Assembly: GCA_029939835.1 (NCBI GenBank)
Contig: JAOZSE010000005.1
Coordinates: 1 to 35,669 of the forward strand
Origin: Pontiellaceae bacterium
Lineage (GTDB): Bacteria > Verrucomicrobiota > Kiritimatiellia > Kiritimatiellales > Tichowtungiaceae
DNA length: 35,669 nucleotides
Direction of reading: 5' to 3'
The notes beneath the pieces were generated by a model, which ran no database searches, was not told the origin of the DNA, and saw only the letters and a program-made list of their open reading frames with translations. The position numbers were made by a program, and so were the translations under genes. Shown in pieces: positions 17,205 through 25,821 of this stretch (the stretch's first letter is position 1; each line of letters opens with the position of its first letter).

Positions 17205-19229
17205 ATGCTGAAGACAGACACAAAGAAGGAACACACACGCACACTGCGGGATTATCTGGAGACGGTTTTCCGGCATAAGAACAAGGCAATTCTGTTTTTT
17301 CTGGCCGTGGTAATCTCGTCCGTGATTGTGCTGAAGCTCACGCCCGGCAGCTACACCTCCACCTCCACGCTAATGATTCGCCGCGGGCGGGAAAATGTAG
17401 TTCTTGATCCGACCACCGCTACCGGTGCCATGTTGCCGATCTATAAGGACTGGGCGAGCGAAATCAATTCTGAACTGGAAATTCTCAAAAGCCATGAACT
17501 GGTGGAAAATGTGATCATGCGCCTCGGACCAACGGTATTTCTGACAGATCCGAAACCGGATCGGGGCGGCAAACTGAGCCTGATTCGCAGCGCCCTGAAT
17601 CCGGCCCGCCAATGGATTGCAAACGTTCTGAAGCGGTTTCAAAAACCAGAGAATGAAAACGGGGACGGCGAGCTCGGCCAACGGAATAAAGCTGTACGAG
17701 CGATGGAAAAAAACCTGCATATCCATGTTCAGGAAAACAGCGATATTATCACGGTCTCTTATACCGCCACCCGCCCGGAGCTTGCAAAGCAGGTCGTTAC
17801 GCTCCTGATTGACTCCTACTTCGAAAAGCGGATTGACGTGCGCAAAACGCCCGGCGCCTACCAGTTCTTCACTGATCAGAGGGAACAGCTGCTGGATGAA
17901 CTGCAGCAAACCGAAAAAGCCATCCGCACCATTAAAGAGGAAGCAGACATCCTTTCACTGGAAGACAGCCGCCTGACCCTGCAAAGCGCACTGCAGGAGA
18001 CCCGGACCCGGCAGTTAAGCGCCCGGTCTTCCCTGGCCGCCGCCAACGCCCGCGTCAACACGCTGCGCACCCTGCTCTCGCAGCAGTCCTCTGCCGACCC
18101 CAGCCTCCAGAACGGCGGCGCACTGCTTGATCGTGAGGAGCGCAAGGAACTCCAGGCCGAACTGCGGCGGGAGGAAACCGCGCAGTCCGCCCTCAGCGCG
18201 GAAAATCTGGAAATCAGCCGGCAACTCACACAGTTGCGTGCGGAACTCGCCGCTTTAGACAAAGTGGAGCCCTCCATCCGCAGTCTCCAGCGCGAGCAGG
18301 ATCTGCTTGAAGAAAAGTACCGCAAATACTCGGAAAATCAGGAACAGGCCCGCATCAACCAGGCGCTGGAAACGGAAAAAATATCCAATGTCAGCATCGT
18401 GCAGCATGCCACCCTGCCGACCCAGCCCGACCCCTCCCGCAAAATGTTTAAACTCCTTGCAGCGATGTGTCTGGGACTGGCCGGCGCCATCGGCATTGCC
18501 TTCGGCGCGGACTATCTGGATCCGACACTGCACTCCGCCGCAGATATTTCCGAGCGTCTGCATTTAACCACCCTGATTGAACTGCCGGACCTGCCGGCCC
18601 ATGAGCTGGATCCCTGCGCCCTTCCCCCTGAGGACATCCCAAGAGAGACCTCGGGCAGAACTGCAAAAGACTGTTTTCAGGAGCTCTGCTTTAAAATCCT
18701 CGCGCTGCGCACCGATGAAAAACCCGTTCCGGTGGTCATTGGTATAACCAGCACCTCAACCGGCGAAGGGGTCAGCACCATCGCCGCCAATCTGGCCGCC
18801 GCCTTCTCCCGCGACGACCGGTTCAGCAGCCTGCTGCTGCTGGATGCCAACCCGGAGCAGCTGCCCGTTGAATGGGGTGAACATACCCCTCCGTTTACTT
18901 ATCAGCATATTAACGACCTTGCGGAAGATGATGAATCTGAACCCGAACCGCCCGGTACCGCTGCGTTTGCTGAGTATCTGGCCAAGCTTAAAAAACAGCA
19001 GCATGATATTATCGTGGTGGATATTCCGCCGGTCAGCGAAGGCGGTTATGCCGTGCGGGCCGCCGCCGAACTGGATATCGTGATTCTGGCGGTTGAGGCC
19101 GGTCGCGTTCCCTGGCGGACTCTGCTCCGGACCGCCGGACTGCTGAGGGCGGCCCAGGCATCGCTGGGCGGCATCATCCTGAACCGCCAGCGTTTTGCGA
19201 TGCCGGCATGGCTTTATCGAAAGCTCTAG
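17205..19229 (+). CDS. Wzc-like polysaccharide co-polymerase with degenerate BY-kinase domain
   Basis: The 674-aa protein has TM1 (about 28-47), a Wzz domain, long periplasmic coiled coils (about 210-390), a second TM (about 413-435) and a C-terminal P-loop-like domain. The Walker A reads 'TSTGEGVST': the lysine of GEGKST is valine at 523 (GTC at 18771-18773). Walker A' reads 'LLLLDANPEQ' and Walker B 'IIVVDIPPV'. The C-terminus 'PAWLYRKL' has no tyrosine cluster. Known BY-kinases need the lysine for ATP hydrolysis and the tyrosine tail for autophosphorylation. This protein probably sets chain length and supports export but is likely inactive as a kinase. It follows the Wza-like gene by 29 bases. 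Confidence 0.9.
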   Translation: MLKTDTKKEHTRTLRDYLETVFRHKNKAILFFLAVVISSVIVLKLTPGSYTSTSTLMIRRGRENVVLDPTTATGAMLPIYKDWASEINSELEILKSHELVENVIMRLGPTVFLTDPKPDRGGKLSLIRSALNPARQWIANVLKRFQKPENENGDGELGQRNKAVRAMEKNLHIHVQENSDIITVSYTATRPELAKQVVTLLIDSYFEKRIDVRKTPGAYQFFTDQREQLLDELQQTEKAIRTIKEEADILSLEDSRLTLQSALQETRTRQLSARSSLAAANARVNTLRTLLSQQSSADPSLQNGGALLDREERKELQAELRREETAQSALSAENLEISRQLTQLRAELAALDKVEPSIRSLQREQDLLEEKYRKYSENQEQARINQALETEKISNVSIVQHATLPTQPDPSRKMFKLLAAMCLGLAGAIGIAFGADYLDPTLHSAADISERLHLTTLIELPDLPAHELDPCALPPEDIPRETSGRTAKDCFQELCFKILALRTDEKPVPVVIGITSTSTGEGVSTIAANLAAAFSRDDRFSSLLLLDANPEQLPVEWGEHTPPFTYQHINDLAEDDESEPEPPGTAAFAEYLAKLKKQQHDIIVVDIPPVSEGGYAVRAAAELDIVILAVEAGRVPWRTLLRTAGLLRAAQASLGGIILNRQRFAMPAWLYRKL

Positions 19230-19302
19230 CGTCCTCCTCTGTGTCGTGAAGCGAGACGAGATATCTCAGCGTGGAAGAGCCGCAACCAGACAGGGAAAGC
19301 AT

Positions 19303-19366
19303 GCAGAATAATTGACGGCAAATGATGTGCCTGTTTTTCTCATCATTCTGCCGTTCATCATTCTGC
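19303..19366. repeat. Long imperfect hairpin (GCAGAATGATG-type palindrome)
   Basis: The arms 19303-19327 and 19341-19366 pair at 22 Watson-Crick positions plus one G-U, with two mismatches and one bulge, around the loop TGCCTGTTTTTCT. The right arm holds TCATCATTCTGC twice (19340-19351 and 19355-19366). It lies in the 197-base gap between the Wzc-like and GT2 genes. It could terminate or stabilise the transcript, or be a dispersed palindromic repeat. A GAGATATCTC palindrome lies upstream at 19258-19267. Confidence 0.75.
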
Positions 19367-19426
19367 GACAATAGAAATTTGTTTGTGAGACTTTTTGAGA
19401 AACCTGCAAGAGATTGACGATACAGT

Positions 19427-20314
19427 ATGAACAACTCTCCTTATATCCTCGTGACGGCGGCCCGCAACGAAGCGAAGCATATTGCGCAGACCATCCGGTC
19501 GGTCACCGCGCAGACCCTTCCACCGAAACGCTGGATAATTATCAGCGATGGTTCCACCGATGAAACGGATGATATCGTCCGTGGTTTCATTGCGCAGTTT
19601 CCTTATATTGAACTGTTGCGTTTGGAGCCCGACGGGGAGCGGAATTTTGGATCGAAGGCACTGGCTGTAAATGCCGGTTATAAAAAAATCTGCAACATTG
19701 AGCATTCGTATGTCGGGATTCTGGATGCGGATATTTCCTTTAATGCGAATTATTACGAGCAGGTCGTTGAGCGTTTTGAAAACGATCCGAAGCTGGGTAT
19801 CGCTGGCGGCATATTGATAGATGTAATAGATGGTCGTCTTATCCCGCAAATGAATGCGTTCGAATGGAGCGTCGGCGGGGCGATACAGATGTTTCGCAGG
19901 GAATGCTGGCAGGCCATCGGCGGCTATCTTCCGATCCCCAGCGGCTTGGATGCGACGGCAGAGGTCATGGCGCGCATGAACAGCTGGACGGTGCGCACAT
20001 TTCCGCAACTGGAGATTATCCATCACCGTGAGACTGGGAAAGAAAACCACAACATGATCGGCCGTTTGTTCTATCTGGGAATTCATGATCATCATCTCGG
20101 ATATCACCCCCTGTTTTTTCTGGCCAAATCGGTTCGCCGCTTCCGGGCCCGTCCCATTATGATCGGCGGACTGCTCATGCTGTTCGGCTATGCCTGGGCC
20201 GTGCTGTCGGGAAAGCCGAAAAAAGTCCCGGACGAGGTGGCCCGCTATTTGCGACAGGAACAGATGGATCGGCTGTGCGCCTGTCTGAGCCGGCGAAAGG
20301 AAAAGACAGATTGA
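19427..20314 (+). CDS. Glycosyltransferase family 2
   Basis: The 295-aa enzyme has a GT-A fold: 'ILVTAARNEAKHI' at the start, 'ISDGSTDET' (39-47) for UDP binding, and the metal-binding 'ILDADIS' (98-104). A predicted hydrophobic stretch lies near the C-terminus ('PIMIGGLLMLFGYAWAVL'), so it probably associates with the membrane. It would add one sugar to the lipid-linked repeat unit of the polysaccharide. It follows the long palindrome at 19303-19366. No clear ribosome site precedes the ATG. Donor and acceptor cannot be inferred. Confidence 0.9.
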   Translation: MNNSPYILVTAARNEAKHIAQTIRSVTAQTLPPKRWIIISDGSTDETDDIVRGFIAQFPYIELLRLEPDGERNFGSKALAVNAGYKKICNIEHSYVGILDADISFNANYYEQVVERFENDPKLGIAGGILIDVIDGRLIPQMNAFEWSVGGAIQMFRRECWQAIGGYLPIPSGLDATAEVMARMNSWTVRTFPQLEIIHHRETGKENHNMIGRLFYLGIHDHHLGYHPLFFLAKSVRRFRARPIMIGGLLMLFGYAWAVLSGKPKKVPDEVARYLRQEQMDRLCACLSRRKEKTD

Positions 20315-20348
20315 ACAAGGTTGCGCTTCAAGCCGAAAGGGCCCGAGC

Positions 20349-21542
20349 ATGAAAAAGATTAACAAACGGGTCTGTGTTGTCCGGCACGGATATTATCCGG
20401 AAGGCACCCGGATTTATAAAGAGATCCGGGCGCTGGTTGATTCCGGACACGAAGTGGATGTGATCTGTCTGAGCGGTTTCGGTCGTTCGGGCTGCGAGCA
20501 GATGGGCGGTGTGCGGGTGTACCGCATGCCGCATACGCACCGGCGCGGATCTAAAGTCCGCTATATGCTGATGTATATTTTCTCGATTCTGCTGATGGGC
20601 CTCGTCCTTTCCCTGCTCTACTGCCGCCGACGGTATGCCTGCATTCAGGTCAACACCCTCCCGGACGCGCTGGTTTTTATCACGATCCTGCCGCGCCTCT
20701 TCGGCGCCCGCGTCCTGCTGGATCTGCACGAACCCACGCCGGAACTGCTGCTCAGCAAATATAACGGCAACGTGCATAAACATCTGCTTCACTTCCAGAT
20801 TCTGATCGAACGGTGGGCCATCCGCTATGCGCACCGGGTCATCACCGTCAACGACACCATTCGACAACGCTTTATAGAACGGGGCGCCGACCCGGAGAAA
20901 ATCGCTGTCATCCGCAACGTTCCGGCCGAAGATTTCGGGACATCGGCTCCACCGCGAACACCGCATGAGGGCCTGGCGCTTATGACCCATGGAACCCTGC
21001 AGCCGCGCTACGGACACAGCGTACTGCTGCGCGCCCTGCCGCTGATCCGTGACCGGCTTGACGGTGTCCATCTGGTCGTGGCCGGCCGGGGCGAAACGGA
21101 AGATGAACTGAAACGGTTAACGGCGGAACTGGGATGTGAGGGGATCGTTACGTTCACCGGGCCCGTTTCCCACCGGCGCATCGCAGAACTCATTACGGAG
21201 GCCGATATCGGCATTGTGCCGCTCCTTCCGGGGCCTTTTTCTGAACTTTGCCAGCCGAACAAACTGTTCGAATACATGGCCTTGAAGGTGCCGGTTGTCG
21301 CCGTGCGCCTGCCCGCTATCGAAGAAAGTTTTGATGATTCCTGCCTGCAATATTTTACGGCCGGAGATGCACAGGATCTGGCGAACTCTATCGTGACGCT
21401 CGCAGAGAACAAAACCCGGCGGGAATCGCTGGCCGAGAATGCTTTTACCCGCTATCAAACCACCCTGTGCTGGCGCGAAGCCAAAAAAGAATATATCCGG
21501 ATTGTTGATAAACTGATTGAATCAGGCCGTTATGCAAACTGA
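20349..21542 (+). CDS. Glycosyltransferase family 4 (GT-B fold)
   Basis: The 397-aa enzyme has an N-terminal domain opening 'VCVVRHGYYPEGTRIYKEI', with a hydrophobic segment near 75-95 that may hold it to the membrane. The C-terminal nucleotide-sugar domain has 'LMTHGTLQPRYG', 'VAGRGE' and the family's 'PNKLFEYMALKVPVVA' (about 300-316), which carries the conserved donor-binding Glu. It is a retaining transferase of the WcaL/RfaB type acting on the lipid-linked oligosaccharide. It follows the GT2 gene by 34 bases and belongs to the same unit. Confidence 0.92.
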   Translation: MKKINKRVCVVRHGYYPEGTRIYKEIRALVDSGHEVDVICLSGFGRSGCEQMGGVRVYRMPHTHRRGSKVRYMLMYIFSILLMGLVLSLLYCRRRYACIQVNTLPDALVFITILPRLFGARVLLDLHEPTPELLLSKYNGNVHKHLLHFQILIERWAIRYAHRVITVNDTIRQRFIERGADPEKIAVIRNVPAEDFGTSAPPRTPHEGLALMTHGTLQPRYGHSVLLRALPLIRDRLDGVHLVVAGRGETEDELKRLTAELGCEGIVTFTGPVSHRRIAELITEADIGIVPLLPGPFSELCQPNKLFEYMALKVPVVAVRLPAIEESFDDSCLQYFTAGDAQDLANSIVTLAENKTRRESLAENAFTRYQTTLCWREAKKEYIRIVDKLIESGRYAN

Positions 21543-22099
21543 AATCCCGGCGCAACAACTTGTCGCGCCGTATTGAAAAAAAGAGCGGAAGCCGTCCCGT
21601 GACCACAATAAAAGGGAGAGTTTTATCAGAATGATTGAAGAGGGGGAAGGGGTGACACTCGATCATAGTGATACGGAATCAAGTGAAGTTGTATTGAACT
21701 GTCAGGTGGAACGCGACCTCCGGGCGCGTTTGGGCGTGCTCGGAGATCACGCGCCACCCAATGAATCACTTCAGTTCAGGTTAATTGCATACGAGAGAGG
21801 CCGCGTTACTGCGCGGCAACGCCCGAAGGATGTGACAAAATAATGGACAACCCCGAGCGAATGCGACGGATAATTTTCGGAGCCGAAGCGAAGCACAGAT
21901 AATTTTTCGAAGGAAAATAACGAGTGAAACGAGAGGTTCAAATAACGAAGTGGTTCAAATTATTTTTCCGCCTCGGCGGATCTGCCGGAGGCACGATAAC
22001 CGCTCTATAAAAAATCTTCATGATCCTATCATCAATTATTCTGTCAAAAACCGCCTCTGTTGAGGTGTTATTCAAAAACGAATTGTAAAAAATAAGGAA
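21543..22099 (+). other. 557-base intergenic stretch, structured but without a convincing gene
   Basis: It holds the hairpins GGCGC..GCGCC (21549-21569), GCGTG/CACGC within 21733-21753, GCCGCG/CGCGGC (21800-21817) and CCGCC/GGCGG (about 21968-21979). An AT/GC-alternating tract (21850-21990) contains repeated GATAATTTT-CG and GGTTCAAAT motifs. A 70-aa ORF (21631-21843) has a GGGAG site but a low-complexity charged product with no recognisable domain. There is no clear promoter for the following polymerase gene. Confidence 0.5.
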
Positions 22100-23554
22100 A
22101 TGACGAATAACAGTACAAATGACAGCGGCCCGAAACGGCGTGTCCTGTTCCGCGTTCTGCTTACACCGGTCGCGCTGCTGGCGGGCGGCATAGCCGTCGG
22201 CGCCCTGACAGGAAGGCTGCCTCTGATGCTGACCATCACGGCGTTTGCGGGCGGACTGGCGTTGCTGCTCACGGTTTTGCGCCCCGACATGGCGCTGATC
22301 CTGTTTTTTTGCGGAACGATTATGATGACCGACGCCTTCGGCCTCTCAGGCAAAGACTGCTTCACAATCCCTGATGCGGATATCATTCAGGGACTGCCGT
22401 CCGCACTGACCATTTTTTTTCTGCTCCTGTTTTGCATAGCTATGGCACGCACCCTTTTCTTTGAAAAGCGGCCTCTACCGGTTTCACTGCGGGGACTGGG
22501 CGTGTATATCGTAATCCTGCTTCTGGCTCTGTTGACCGGTCTGTTCAGGGCCAGCGACCCAGGAATGATCCGTGTAGATCTGATGAAAATGCTTTTCCCG
22601 GTGCTCTGCTTTTATCTGTGCATAACCCTGTTGAACAACCGCGAGCGCATTAAACGTATGCTGATGGTATTATTGGCGGCTTCCGCGCTGAAAGCACTGA
22701 TTCTGGACGGTTTCTATCTGGCGGGACGCGGCTGGCCATACGACTCAATGACCGGTCGCATTGTAACGCTGGACTCCGCCGATCTGCTGGCCTTTATCAC
22801 GCTGACGCTGATTGCCGTCCATCTGCTGGCGCGCCGGGATATTCGCGGATTTCAAGCGGGACTGGTCGGCGCGGCCTGCATTCCCATGATTTTTGCCATT
22901 ATCTTTTCCTACCGTCGCGCACAGTGGGCCGGGATGGCCCTCTCCATGGGTTTGCTTTACCTCGGCGCGGAACAAGCCGTTCGTCGCCGAATCGTGATTG
23001 TTGTGGTGATTGTATTGTGTATCGGCGGCACTGTGGCGGTCGCGAACGGTATAAACAAAGAGAATCTGGTTCGTATCGGATCCCGTATAGCCACAATCTT
23101 TGATCCAAATCAGCACTCCAATCTTCACCATAAGCTCGAGGCCCAACAGGTGATGCAGGATATTTCCCGCTCCCCGCTGCTTGGTTTGGGTTTTGGCAGC
23201 CAGCACGGCGGGGTTGCCCACTACGATAGCATCCCCACCAATGTTGTGCATAATACGTTTCTGTACATTTGGATGAAACTAGGATTGCCAGGAATGGTTT
23301 TCTTCCTCTGGGCTTCTTTTCTTTATGGGAAAAATATTCTGCGGGCTCGTAAAAAATATCTACACGATGAAACTTGGGGTTTGCTCCTGCCGCTGGCGGC
23401 CTCTTCCGGCCTGTGGCTGACCATGTTTCTGACCAGCCCGATTCCGTGGTATTTACACCAGACGTTTTTTAAAGCGCTGGTTGCCGCCATGGTCATGTCG
23501 TTGATTCTGCAAGCTGACAAAAACGCAAAAACGCAACTGGAGGCAGGCACATGA
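22100..23554 (+). CDS. Wzy-like O-antigen/polysaccharide polymerase (O-antigen ligase family)
   Basis: The 484-aa protein is very hydrophobic, with about 11-12 predicted transmembrane helices. It has a large loop holding 'YRRAQWAG' and, further on, 'PTNVVHNTFLYIWMKLGLPGM', the Wzy_C (O-antigen ligase family) signature with its conserved His-Asn. Such enzymes join lipid-linked repeat units into polymer on the outer face of the inner membrane, or ligate polymer to an acceptor. With Wzx, Wza and Wzc-like proteins in the same locus, the polymerase role is more likely. AAGGA lies almost against the ATG, a weak site. Confidence 0.87.
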   Translation: MTNNSTNDSGPKRRVLFRVLLTPVALLAGGIAVGALTGRLPLMLTITAFAGGLALLLTVLRPDMALILFFCGTIMMTDAFGLSGKDCFTIPDADIIQGLPSALTIFFLLLFCIAMARTLFFEKRPLPVSLRGLGVYIVILLLALLTGLFRASDPGMIRVDLMKMLFPVLCFYLCITLLNNRERIKRMLMVLLAASALKALILDGFYLAGRGWPYDSMTGRIVTLDSADLLAFITLTLIAVHLLARRDIRGFQAGLVGAACIPMIFAIIFSYRRAQWAGMALSMGLLYLGAEQAVRRRIVIVVVIVLCIGGTVAVANGINKENLVRIGSRIATIFDPNQHSNLHHKLEAQQVMQDISRSPLLGLGFGSQHGGVAHYDSIPTNVVHNTFLYIWMKLGLPGMVFFLWASFLYGKNILRARKKYLHDETWGLLLPLAASSGLWLTMFLTSPIPWYLHQTFFKALVAAMVMSLILQADKNAKTQLEAGT

Positions 23555-23715
23555 GGGTACTGCCGGGCAATGACTTTCCCGCGGGACTGGCGGGCGCAAA
23601 AAGAAAGAAAGTTTTTGGATCGCTAATTGCGCTAATTTGCGCGAATGGGAACGCTTCAGAGTCTTATATGGAATCAACCTGATTGGTATCGACAGAGTCC
23701 ATGAATCGAATAATA

Positions 23716-23885
23716 GATTTTTTACCACCCGCTAACGCTAGAGGAAGTCAGAGTAAGCCCGAGGGAGATTTAGAAACAGGTTTTCATATGAACTCTCTAC
23801 TCAAAATCCAGATCATTTAGTTCCTCTTCTCTGACTTGCTCGGAGGTTTCTCTAATGACCAACGGGAATGGGTGGTGAAAATCTT
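23716..23885. repeat. MITE-like palindromic element, copy 1 (left of flippase gene)
   Basis: The left end GATTTTTTACCACCC and right end GGGTGGTGAAAATC are inverted repeats. Inside, AAGTCAGAG (23745-23753) faces CTCTGACTT (about 23828-23837). The left end shares ACCACCCGCTAACGCTAGAGG with copy 2. Its core (AAACAGGTTTTCATATGAAC) is the near reverse complement of the core of copy 2. There is no coding capacity. It occupies most of the 402-base gap; the first 160 bases (23555-23715) hold nothing recognisable beyond a GCGC-rich patch. Confidence 0.75.
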
Positions 23886-23956
23886 AATTAAGTTCATTTG
23901 ATATTATTTGCGAAAATTCGTAATCCAATAGATATTGTGTAAAAGGAAAACTCTCT

Positions 23957-25495
23957 ATGAAAATCGGAGAACGCACCGTTAATAACGCTCTGTTTAACAC
24001 CGTCAGCGGCATGCTGCCGCTCCTGCTCAGTTTTATATTCTGGCCTTATATCGTCTCAAAACTGGGCGATTCATCCTATGGCATATATGCGCTGGTCGGT
24101 TCGGTCATCGGCTATTTTGCCCTGCTTGACCTCGGACTGGGCAATGCCGTCGTCAAATATGTCGCGGAATATGCCGGACAGCACGACGACGACCGCACAC
24201 AGGAAGTGATCGGGGCGGCCCTTTTGATTTTTATGACAGCCGGACTGCTGGGTTTGCTGATAATCCTCTCGATTGCCAGAGTACTGGTTACCACGCTGCT
24301 TAAAATCCCCCCGAACCTGATTGATACCGCCTATTATGCATTCTGCGCCGCCTCGCTTGGATTTTTCTTCACGATGCTGCTGACCCTTCTGACCTCAATC
24401 ATCAATGGCTTAAACCGTTATGATATAAGCGGTATCACCATGGCCGTCATGGGCGCGACCACCACCCTGGGCTCAGTGCTGCTGCTGCGAACAGGATTTG
24501 GCCTGCTTTCACTGGTCTGGCTGAATGTCGCAGTTCCCCTGCTGGCGACCCTCTTCTATTTTAGAATAATCCGCCGTCTGGTGCCCGGCGTTTCCCTGCG
24601 CCTGAAGTACGGCCTGTCCGTCATGAAACGTCTCTTCCACTTTGGTATGTATTCCATGCTGAGCCGCGCGACGGATGTCATCATTCGCCAGGTCGGCCCG
24701 CTCATTATCGGCGCCATTCTGGGAGTAACATCTGTCACCTACTACATCATTCCTTTTACGATCCTGAACCGGTTGACTGTTTTAATCGTTCGCATCGGTA
24801 GGGTCATTTTCCCGGCCATCAGCGAACTGCAGGGGCAGCAGCGCCACGATACCATCCGTGATCTGTACCTGACGTCCTCGCGAATGATCCTCTCTTTTGC
24901 CACGGCCCTGACGGTGTCTTTGCTGATCTTCGGCCCGAGATTTCTGCATCTCTGGATGAGCCCTGAATTCGCGGAACGTGGCAGAACAGTACTCCTCCTG
25001 ATTACGGTCGGGGTTTTTATGGATCAGAGTACTAATGTCCCCAGTTTTGTAGTCAACGGGCTGGGTAAGCCGAAATTAAGCGGATTTATGTCCGTCGCGC
25101 GCGCGGTACTATTTCTTGGGCTGATGGTGCCCGGCGCCATCTATTTCGGTATCATCGGCGTAGCCGCCGCGTTTACTTGCAGCAATGCCATTGTTTCTCC
25201 GGTTTTTATCTGGTATGTCACCTGCAAAGTGCTTGGATTGCCCTTGCGTCAGCTTTTAAAAGAGGTGTTCATACGCCCTGTGTTGGCCGGCATTGCTGTG
25301 GCCATTCCTCTGTGGTTCGTGCCTCAGGCGCGCATCGAGAACATATTCCTTCTGCTCCTCGTAATGGGCAGCGGAATGGGGCTTTACTTTGTAATCGCCC
25401 TGCTGCTCGGGGTGTACCAAAAACGCGAGCGCAGGGTTTTAATGGACTATCTGACCGGGGTGATTGCCCGCCTCCGGTTTAAAAGGAAATCGTGA
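23957..25495 (+). CDS. Wzx-like polysaccharide flippase (MOP/MATE superfamily)
   Basis: The 512-aa membrane protein has about 14 predicted helices and starts 'NALFNTVSGMLPLLLSFIFW', typical of the oligosaccharide flippase (RfbX/PST) family. Further family-like segments are 'LGLGNAVVKYVAEYAG' near residues 56-71 and 'GMYSMLSRATDVIIRQVGPLIIGAILG' around 230-260. It moves the undecaprenyl-linked repeat unit across the inner membrane for Wzy polymerisation. AAAGGAAAA precedes the ATG. It is isolated from neighbours by gaps of about 400 and 330 bases, each filled by a copy of the same palindromic repeat, so it may have been moved as a unit or may simply sit between repeat insertions. Confidence 0.93.
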   Translation: MKIGERTVNNALFNTVSGMLPLLLSFIFWPYIVSKLGDSSYGIYALVGSVIGYFALLDLGLGNAVVKYVAEYAGQHDDDRTQEVIGAALLIFMTAGLLGLLIILSIARVLVTTLLKIPPNLIDTAYYAFCAASLGFFFTMLLTLLTSIINGLNRYDISGITMAVMGATTTLGSVLLLRTGFGLLSLVWLNVAVPLLATLFYFRIIRRLVPGVSLRLKYGLSVMKRLFHFGMYSMLSRATDVIIRQVGPLIIGAILGVTSVTYYIIPFTILNRLTVLIVRIGRVIFPAISELQGQQRHDTIRDLYLTSSRMILSFATALTVSLLIFGPRFLHLWMSPEFAERGRTVLLLITVGVFMDQSTNVPSFVVNGLGKPKLSGFMSVARAVLFLGLMVPGAIYFGIIGVAAAFTCSNAIVSPVFIWYVTCKVLGLPLRQLLKEVFIRPVLAGIAVAIPLWFVPQARIENIFLLLLVMGSGMGLYFVIALLLGVYQKRERRVLMDYLTGVIARLRFKRKS

Positions 25496-25513
25496 AAACC
25501 CGATTGCCGTTTT

Positions 25514-25790
25514 AAGATTTTTACCACCCGCTAACGCTAGAGGGGCCCCGAGAGGCTCCGAGAGAAAAATGAACAACATCTGGTTTGAGATCTGAAGAAA
25601 TGATCTGGTTTAGAATAGAAAGTTCACATGAAAACCTGTTTTCAGTTGAGCTTTCTGTTCCAAATCAAACCCTGCCTGTTGCAGGGCTGCGGGCACGGCC
25701 CGCATCATTTCTTATGGATGTTCTCGTGACTTGCCCGGCTGTTTGCTCTAACGAGCAGCGCGAGCGGGTGGTGAAAACAGGAAGATTTTT
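25514..25790. repeat. MITE-like palindromic element, copy 2 (right of flippase gene)
   Basis: The left end AAGATTTTTACCACCCGCTA (25514-25533) is mirrored by GAGCGGGTGGTGAAAAC (about 25762-25778). Nested inverted pairs include AAGAAATGAT/ATCATTTCTT, AACATC/GATGTT and GAAAG/CTTTC. The centre is TGAAAAC-CT-GTTTTCA. So the whole 277 bases can fold as one long hairpin. It is longer than copy 1; extra hairpins CCCTGC/GCAGGG and GCGGGC/GCCCGC lie on the right side. It fills the gap between the flippase gene and the truncated deacetylase. Confidence 0.75.
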
Positions 25791-25791
25791 A

Positions 25792-25809
25792 GATTCTTTT
25801 CGAAGAATC
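25792..25809 (+). other. Perfect hairpin with TTCG tetraloop next to a ribosome site
   Basis: GATTCTT, TTCG, AAGAATC. It ends two bases before GGGAGGG, the ribosome site of the truncated deacetylase. The very stable UUCG loop suggests a structured mRNA start. Confidence 0.55.
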
Positions 25810-25821
25810 CGGGAGGGAATC

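Noticed and set aside
19174-19434. 86-aa minus-strand ORF across the long hairpin
   Set aside because: It runs through the palindrome and into the Wzc-like gene; the reading is explained by the repeat.
19358-20365. 335-aa minus-strand ORF over the GT2 gene
   Set aside because: It is a shadow; the plus frame has the DGSTDET and DAD motifs.
21549-21569. Terminator after the GT4 gene
   Set aside because: GGCGC..GCGCC forms a stem but no T-run follows on either strand.
21631-21843. 70-aa ORF with a possible ribosome site
   Set aside because: Its charged, low-complexity product has no domain and overlaps hairpin-rich intergenic DNA; support is too weak to call a gene.
23716-25790. Composite transposon or insertion sequence around the flippase gene
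   Set aside because: The flanking repeats carry no transposase and no target duplication could be recognised, so only a non-coding repeat pair is claimed.
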